Positions 61,101-64,000 of a stretch of DNA of 64,000 bases are shown here, in pieces. This DNA is from Corynebacterium gallinarum (GTDB lineage: Bacteria > Actinomycetota > Actinomycetes > Mycobacteriales > Mycobacteriaceae), in contig NZ_JACSPR010000007.1 in the NCBI RefSeq assembly GCF_014837045.1, forward strand, positions 62,001 through 126,000, in the 5' to 3' direction. The notes beneath the pieces are model-generated. The model saw only the letters and a list, made by a program, of their open reading frames with translations. It was not told the origin of the DNA and did no database searches. Both the position numbers and the translations under genes were made by a program. Every line of letters begins with the position of its first letter. Position 1 is the stretch's first letter.

Positions 61101-64000
61101 TATCCTCGACGTGGTCAGCCCACCAGGCTGCCTGCTTTGCGACGGTCTCACCCGTGCCCACGAAACGCTCAACGGCGATATCGGCACCGGTGGCCAGGCG
61201 TGCGAGGTCCTCACGTGCGGAGGCCCAGCGGTCATCGAAGAGGATGGCGCGCTCGGCGGTGAACACCGGGGTGACCATCTTCTGCCAACCGGCACCCAGC
61301 TCGGCCTCGACGGCCTCGTAGAGCTCGGTGTCGGCCTCGGCGGCCGGTGCGTCATCCCGGGTGTCCAGTCCAAGCTGGGTCAGGATGCCGCGTGCCATGT
61401 TCGCCAGGACGCCGTCCTCACCGGTGACGGTGTCGGCGTAGGCGTCCAGGGCTGCGGAGTCGACGACTCCACCGCCACCACCGGAACCACCGGCGGTCAG
61501 GGACACGGAGGTGCCGTTGGCTGCCGCGACGTTGCCGACGGCGGCGTCGATGAGGGAATCAACCTCACCCTTGTTGGAGGCGGACTCGGGCAGGGAACCC
61601 AGGGTGCCACCGCGGACGGACTCGCCGTCGCGGGTACCCAGCAGCAGCTCGACCTCGACGTGCGCGGTCCAGCTGTCCGGCAGGCCCCAGGTGCCGGTGA
61701 CGCGGTCACCGACGTAGGAGGCCTTCAGGCCGGCAGCACCGAGTAGCGCACGCAGGCGGGCGCGGATGGCCTCGCCCAGAACCGGACCGAAGGGCTTGTA
61801 GCCCGGTGCGGCGGTGACGACACGGCCCTGCAGGGTGGCCACGTCGGCGTCGGCTGCGCCGTCGATGGTGGGGACAGACAGCTCGGTGGACATGTCCATG
61901 AGCATCTGGTTACGGCGGGAGGAGACACCGTTGGTGAGGGTCTCGGAGGTGTCCGCCGGGGTGATCTGGTCGATGTTGATCTTGTTCTGCAGTGCGAACA
62001 GGGTCATGATCGCGTTCGATGCGTTGAACTTCAGTTCAGGGGCATCGGCGACGGCGACCGGTGCGGCAGCAGGTGCGGCCGGTGCGGGCACGGACTCGGT
62101 GACCGGGGCGGGTGCAGAGGACTCGGCGGGAGCCGCCGGGGCGTCATCCTCCTCGACCTCAGCAACAGGTGCCTGACGGACGTCGTTGAGCATGACCTGG
62201 TCCTGGTCGCGCTCCACGTTGAACACCGGGCGGGTCTCGCCGATGACATCCATGGTGCGCAGTGCCAGGTTAGTCAGGGTCGGGGATGCTGCGAGGCCGA
62301 CCTCGATGATCTGATCGACCATGCCGATGATCAGGGCCTGGGTCTCGATCCAGCGGACCGGGGAGGCGAACTGCCAGGACAGCAGCTCGATGAGCAGCAG
62401 ACGGGCGAGCTTGTTCTCCTCCATCTCCTCGACCTTGACACCCTTGAGGCGCTCGGACGGGACGACAGCCAGGATGGCGTCGACGAAGTCCTGGGTCAGC
62501 TCGAATGGGCGGGCGACCAGGTTCGGGATGTAGCGGCCACGCAGGGCATCGATGTCGATGACCTGTGGCAGCAGCTCGTCGAGCTTCTCGGCGAAGGCCG
62601 GGACACCCGGGCGCAGGACGCTGGAGTGGAACGGCACGTCGATGCCGGGGATGTCCACGTAGGCGCGTGGGTTGGCGCTGGCGGAGGCCTTGAGAGCCTT
62701 CAGACCCTTGAGGGTACCGGCGACGGCGTACTGCTGGCCGTCGACGTTGTAGTTGACGATCTGCAGGAACTCACCGGATTCCTCGGCGATGCGGTCGACC
62801 CAGTTCTCCACCTCGGCGCCGGACAGTCCGATCATGTTCGGACGGAAGGCGGCCAGGGCGTAGTTGGAGCGACCCTGCTCATCACGCGGGACCAGGGAGT
62901 GCATGGCGGAACCGCGGGAGAACACCACATCGATGACACCCTCGAGCTCGAAGATGTTGCCCAGGGAAGCCAGGGCGGTGTACTCACCGAGGGAGTGACC
63001 GGCGTAGAGGGAGTTGTCCACGATGGCGTCGGCAGCCTTCAGACGCTCGGTCTGTGCGTAGGCGACGACCGCGAGCGCGACCTGGGTGAACTGGGTGAGG
63101 TTGAGGACACCCTTCGGGTGGACGAAGGTGGTGTCCCCGACCTTGAGCTCCACCGGGTTCTCGTCGATGACCTGCTGGATGGAGAATCCGAGGTTGGCGC
63201 GGGTGTGTGCGTCGGCACGCTCCCAGACGGCGCGGGCCTCCGGGCTGGCGTTGCGGTCGCCCTGGCCCATGCCCTGGGCCTGGATGCCCTGGCCCGGGTA
63301 GACATACGCGGTGGTCGGAGCCTTGAGCAGTGCCTGGCCACGGGAGACCACGTTGCCGTCGATACGACAGGTGACCTCGTAGGCCGGCATCAGTCCGGCG
63401 CGACCGACGCGCTCGACGGTGATGTCGACAACATCGTTGAGCTGGACCATGCCGTACATGGAGTAGGTCCAGCCGACAACCTCGGAGCCGAGGCCTGCCA
63501 GGTGCTGGGCGGTGGCGGACAGCCACATGCCGTGCACCAGGGGCGCATCGAGACCGACAAGCTTGGCGGCGTTGGCGGAGGTGTGGATCGGGTTGTAGTC
63601 ACCGGAGACCATGGCGAACGGGGTCATGTCGGCCGGGGCGGTGACGGTGGCGGAACGCACGAAGGAACGTGGGGTGTCCTCGATGACCTCGTCGCGTCCA
63701 CCGTAGGACTCGGCAGGCTGTGCCATGTCGGTGGTGGTGATGCGGCCACGGATGGCGAAGCGGGTGACCAGCTTGGCCACCACCTCACCCTCGGAGGACA
63801 GGGTCAGACGCACGGTGACGATGCGGCCCGAGGAGGACTCCTCGATGGAGGCACAGCGGGATTCAACGTCGATGGTGCGGCCGTCGGCAAGCTCCTCCAG
63901 TGGGACGCGCAGGTCCAGGAGGTGGTCGAGGTGGACGGCGTTGAGCAGACCCTCGATGACGGGGTAACCGTCGGCAAGCTTGCCGGTGCCCAGTGAGGCG
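58180..64000 (-). CDS. fas: Type I fatty acid synthase, C-terminal two thirds (gene runs off the window)
   Basis: The frame is open to the window edge, so the visible 1,939 residues lack the N-terminal acyltransferase and most of the enoyl reductase part. The order is: a MaoC-like dehydratase/hydratase (AMVSGDYNPIHTSANAAKLV, ~63590), the malonyl/palmitoyl transferase (AYVYPGQGIQAQGMG; YAGHSLGEYTALASLG, ~62990), a Pro/Ala linker and ACP with TLTNGVSSRRNQMLMDM, whose Ser aligns with the phosphopantetheine site (~61920), the ketoreductase (VALVTGAAPESIAGAVAGRL, ~61010) and the ketosynthase (VAACATAAVSVEEGLDKIRL, ~59235; SKHDTSTNANDPNE; LTGHSKGGAALFQIGG). A Gly-rich linker (GGSGGGGGVVDSA) precedes KR. 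No phosphopantetheinyl transferase domain follows. By location it is probably the FAS-IB (fasB) copy of C. glutamicum (inference). Confidence 0.95.
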   Translation of the reverse strand, partial: ASLGTGKLADGYPVIEGLLNAVHLDHLLDLRVPLEELADGRTIDVESRCASIEESSSGRIVTVRLTLSSEGEVVAKLVTRFAIRGRITTTDMAQPAESYGGRDEVIEDTPRSFVRSATVTAPADMTPFAMVSGDYNPIHTSANAAKLVGLDAPLVHGMWLSATAQHLAGLGSEVVGWTYSMYGMVQLNDVVDITVERVGRAGLMPAYEVTCRIDGNVVSRGQALLKAPTTAYVYPGQGIQAQGMGQGDRNASPEARAVWERADAHTRANLGFSIQQVIDENPVELKVGDTTFVHPKGVLNLTQFTQVALAVVAYAQTERLKAADAIVDNSLYAGHSLGEYTALASLGNIFELEGVIDVVFSRGSAMHSLVPRDEQGRSNYALAAFRPNMIGLSGAEVENWVDRIAEESGEFLQIVNYNVDGQQYAVAGTLKGLKALKASASANPRAYVDIPGIDVPFHSSVLRPGVPAFAEKLDELLPQVIDIDALRGRYIPNLVARPFELTQDFVDAILAVVPSERLKGVKVEEMEENKLARLLLIELLSWQFASPVRWIETQALIIGMVDQIIEVGLAASPTLTNLALRTMDVIGETRPVFNVERDQDQVMLNDVRQAPVAEVEEDDAPAAPAESSAPAPVTESVPAPAAPAAAPVAVADAPELKFNASNAIMTLFALQNKINIDQITPADTSETLTNGVSSRRNQMLMDMSTELSVPTIDGAADADVATLQGRVVTAAPGYKPFGPVLGEAIRARLRALLGAAGLKASYVGDRVTGTWGLPDSWTAHVEVELLLGTRDGESVRGGTLGSLPESASNKGEVDSLIDAAVGNVAAANGTSVSLTAGGSGGGGGVVDSAALDAYADTVTGEDGVLANMARGILTQLGLDTRDDAPAAEADTELYEAVEAELGAGWQKMVTPVFTAERAILFDDRWASAREDLARLATGADIAVERFVGTGETVAKQAAWWADHVEDKTLAATLTEVSKVALEAADEPHVEDVALVTGAAPESIAGAVAGRLLSQGATVIMTASNVSQARKEYARQLYAQHASPSAKLWIVPANMSSYRDVDAVIDWIGNEQRVTVGGSATVTKPALTPTLAYPFAAPSVSGNLSDAGPQTENQARLLLWSVERTIAGLADLASRGAGNRVHIVLPGSPNRGMFGGDGAYGEVKAAFDAILAKWGSETGWPQYVTLAQARIGWVAGTGLMGRNDVLIPAAEKLGIHVYTPEEISTELLGLASAESREQALTAPIDYDLTGGLGGGISIAELASSLEQDEVEQDSFDSTTIKALPSPKNPVQAPGAEVGEVSVDLDDMVVMVGVGEISSWGSGRTRFEAEYGIQRDGSVELTAAGVVELAWMMGLITWSEDPRPGWYDADGTEVPEEDIYDRYRDEVVARCGIRELVNDAFLIDGGSMDAAEIFLDRDITFTVTSEEEAQAYVDADASAEIAEIDGEWTVTKKKGSTSFVPRKATLTRSVAAQLPTDFDPAKWGIPASMIDAMDNITAWNLVTAVDAFLSSGFSPAELLQAVHPADVSSTQGTGIGGMQSLRKLFVNRFLGQDRPSDILQETLPNVVAAHTMQSYVGGYGQMIHPVAACATAAVSVEEGLDKIRLGKADFVVAGGIDDIQVESLTGFGDMNATADTQSMLDKGIDPRFISRANDRRRAGFLEAAGGGTVLLARASLAAELGLPVLAVVAHAQSYADGSHTSIPAPGIGALGAARGGENSRLARELKKMGLTPDDVRVVSKHDTSTNANDPNESELHSILWKTIGREADNPMFVISQKTLTGHSKGGAALFQIGGLVSVLETGKLPQNAALDCVDPEMQAKGESLVWLREPLDLGAGAIKAGVLTSLGFGHVAALVVMATTGVFEQAMRNAGLDVEAWRKRATERLRAGANRLEAGMVGRAPLFEQVDGRRLPERGAHQAEINMLIDADARLGADGTYPAAR

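Noticed and set aside
1..64000. CRISPR array, insertion sequence or prophage
   Set aside because: No regularly spaced repeats, transposase or phage structural genes were seen on either strand.

Overview
The window reads as one ordinary, dense, high-GC chromosome segment from a Corynebacterium close to C. glutamicum. The high GC content together with the diverged but clearly orthologous AmtR and BetP suggests C. efficiens or a near relative (inference). The signs are a 222-residue AmtR, a BetP-type betaine carrier with its charged N- and C-terminal tails, a bacterial type I fatty acid synthase, a CPYC mycoredoxin, the Glp/GlpR cell-division pair and a two-component/protease/moaB/mscL block that matches the mprA-mprB-pepD-moaB2-mscL order known from mycobacteria. 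No prophage, insertion sequence, CRISPR array, rRNA or pseudogene was seen.

Layout. 1-7.1 kb, mostly minus strand: end of a cyclase-family gene, a RecQ-like helicase with a phosphoribosyltransferase-like tail, metG, betP, rsmI. 7.2-16.7 kb: pmt (protein O-mannosylation), a GH13 glucosidase, a DoxX/zinc-finger membrane pair, an MFS carrier, then galU-glp-rimJ-like-glpR. 16.7-23.1 kb: fthC, a SAF-domain protein, mscL with a terminator, then on the minus strand mprA-mprB-pepD-moaB plus a 60-residue protein. 23.3-27.5 kb: six ribosomal proteins without zinc ribbons (L32, L31 type B, L28, L33, S14, S18), with an ArsR regulator and a SulP anion transporter between the two groups. 27.6-35.1 kb: a DUF294-like protein, amtR, a CitE-like lyase, purH-purN, a large membrane protein and an M23 endopeptidase after a long leader. 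35.2-39.1 kb: a self-contained PadR/ABC ATPase/FtsX-like permease operon preceded by two palindromes. 39.1-48.4 kb: pcrA, chorismate mutase, a baeRF-type protein, pgi, an MFS carrier, a DUF1707 protein, a DedA protein, YccF and a Nei-type glycosylase. 48.5-56.2 kb: lhr, divergent cysQ, thyA-dfrA-mrx1, a small conserved protein and tRNA-Arg(CCT). 56.2-64 kb: an MFS carrier and the 3' two thirds of a type I FAS gene that runs off the window.

Functional themes are one-carbon and nucleotide metabolism (fthC, purN, purH, thyA, dfrA, metG), DNA repair and helicases (RecQ-like, PcrA, Lhr, Nei), envelope and osmotic stress (betP, mscL, mprAB, pepD, pmt, M23 peptidase) and cell division (Glp/GlpR). 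Many genes have a TAnnnT-like -10 element 6-9 bases before the start codon and no Shine-Dalgarno sequence, so leaderless transcription appears common. I found no clearly undescribed multi-gene system. The best leads are the helicase-PRTase fusion, the zinc-free ribosomal gene cluster around an ArsR palindrome, the PadR operator pair, the degenerate nucleotidyltransferase next to amtR and the baeRF protein.
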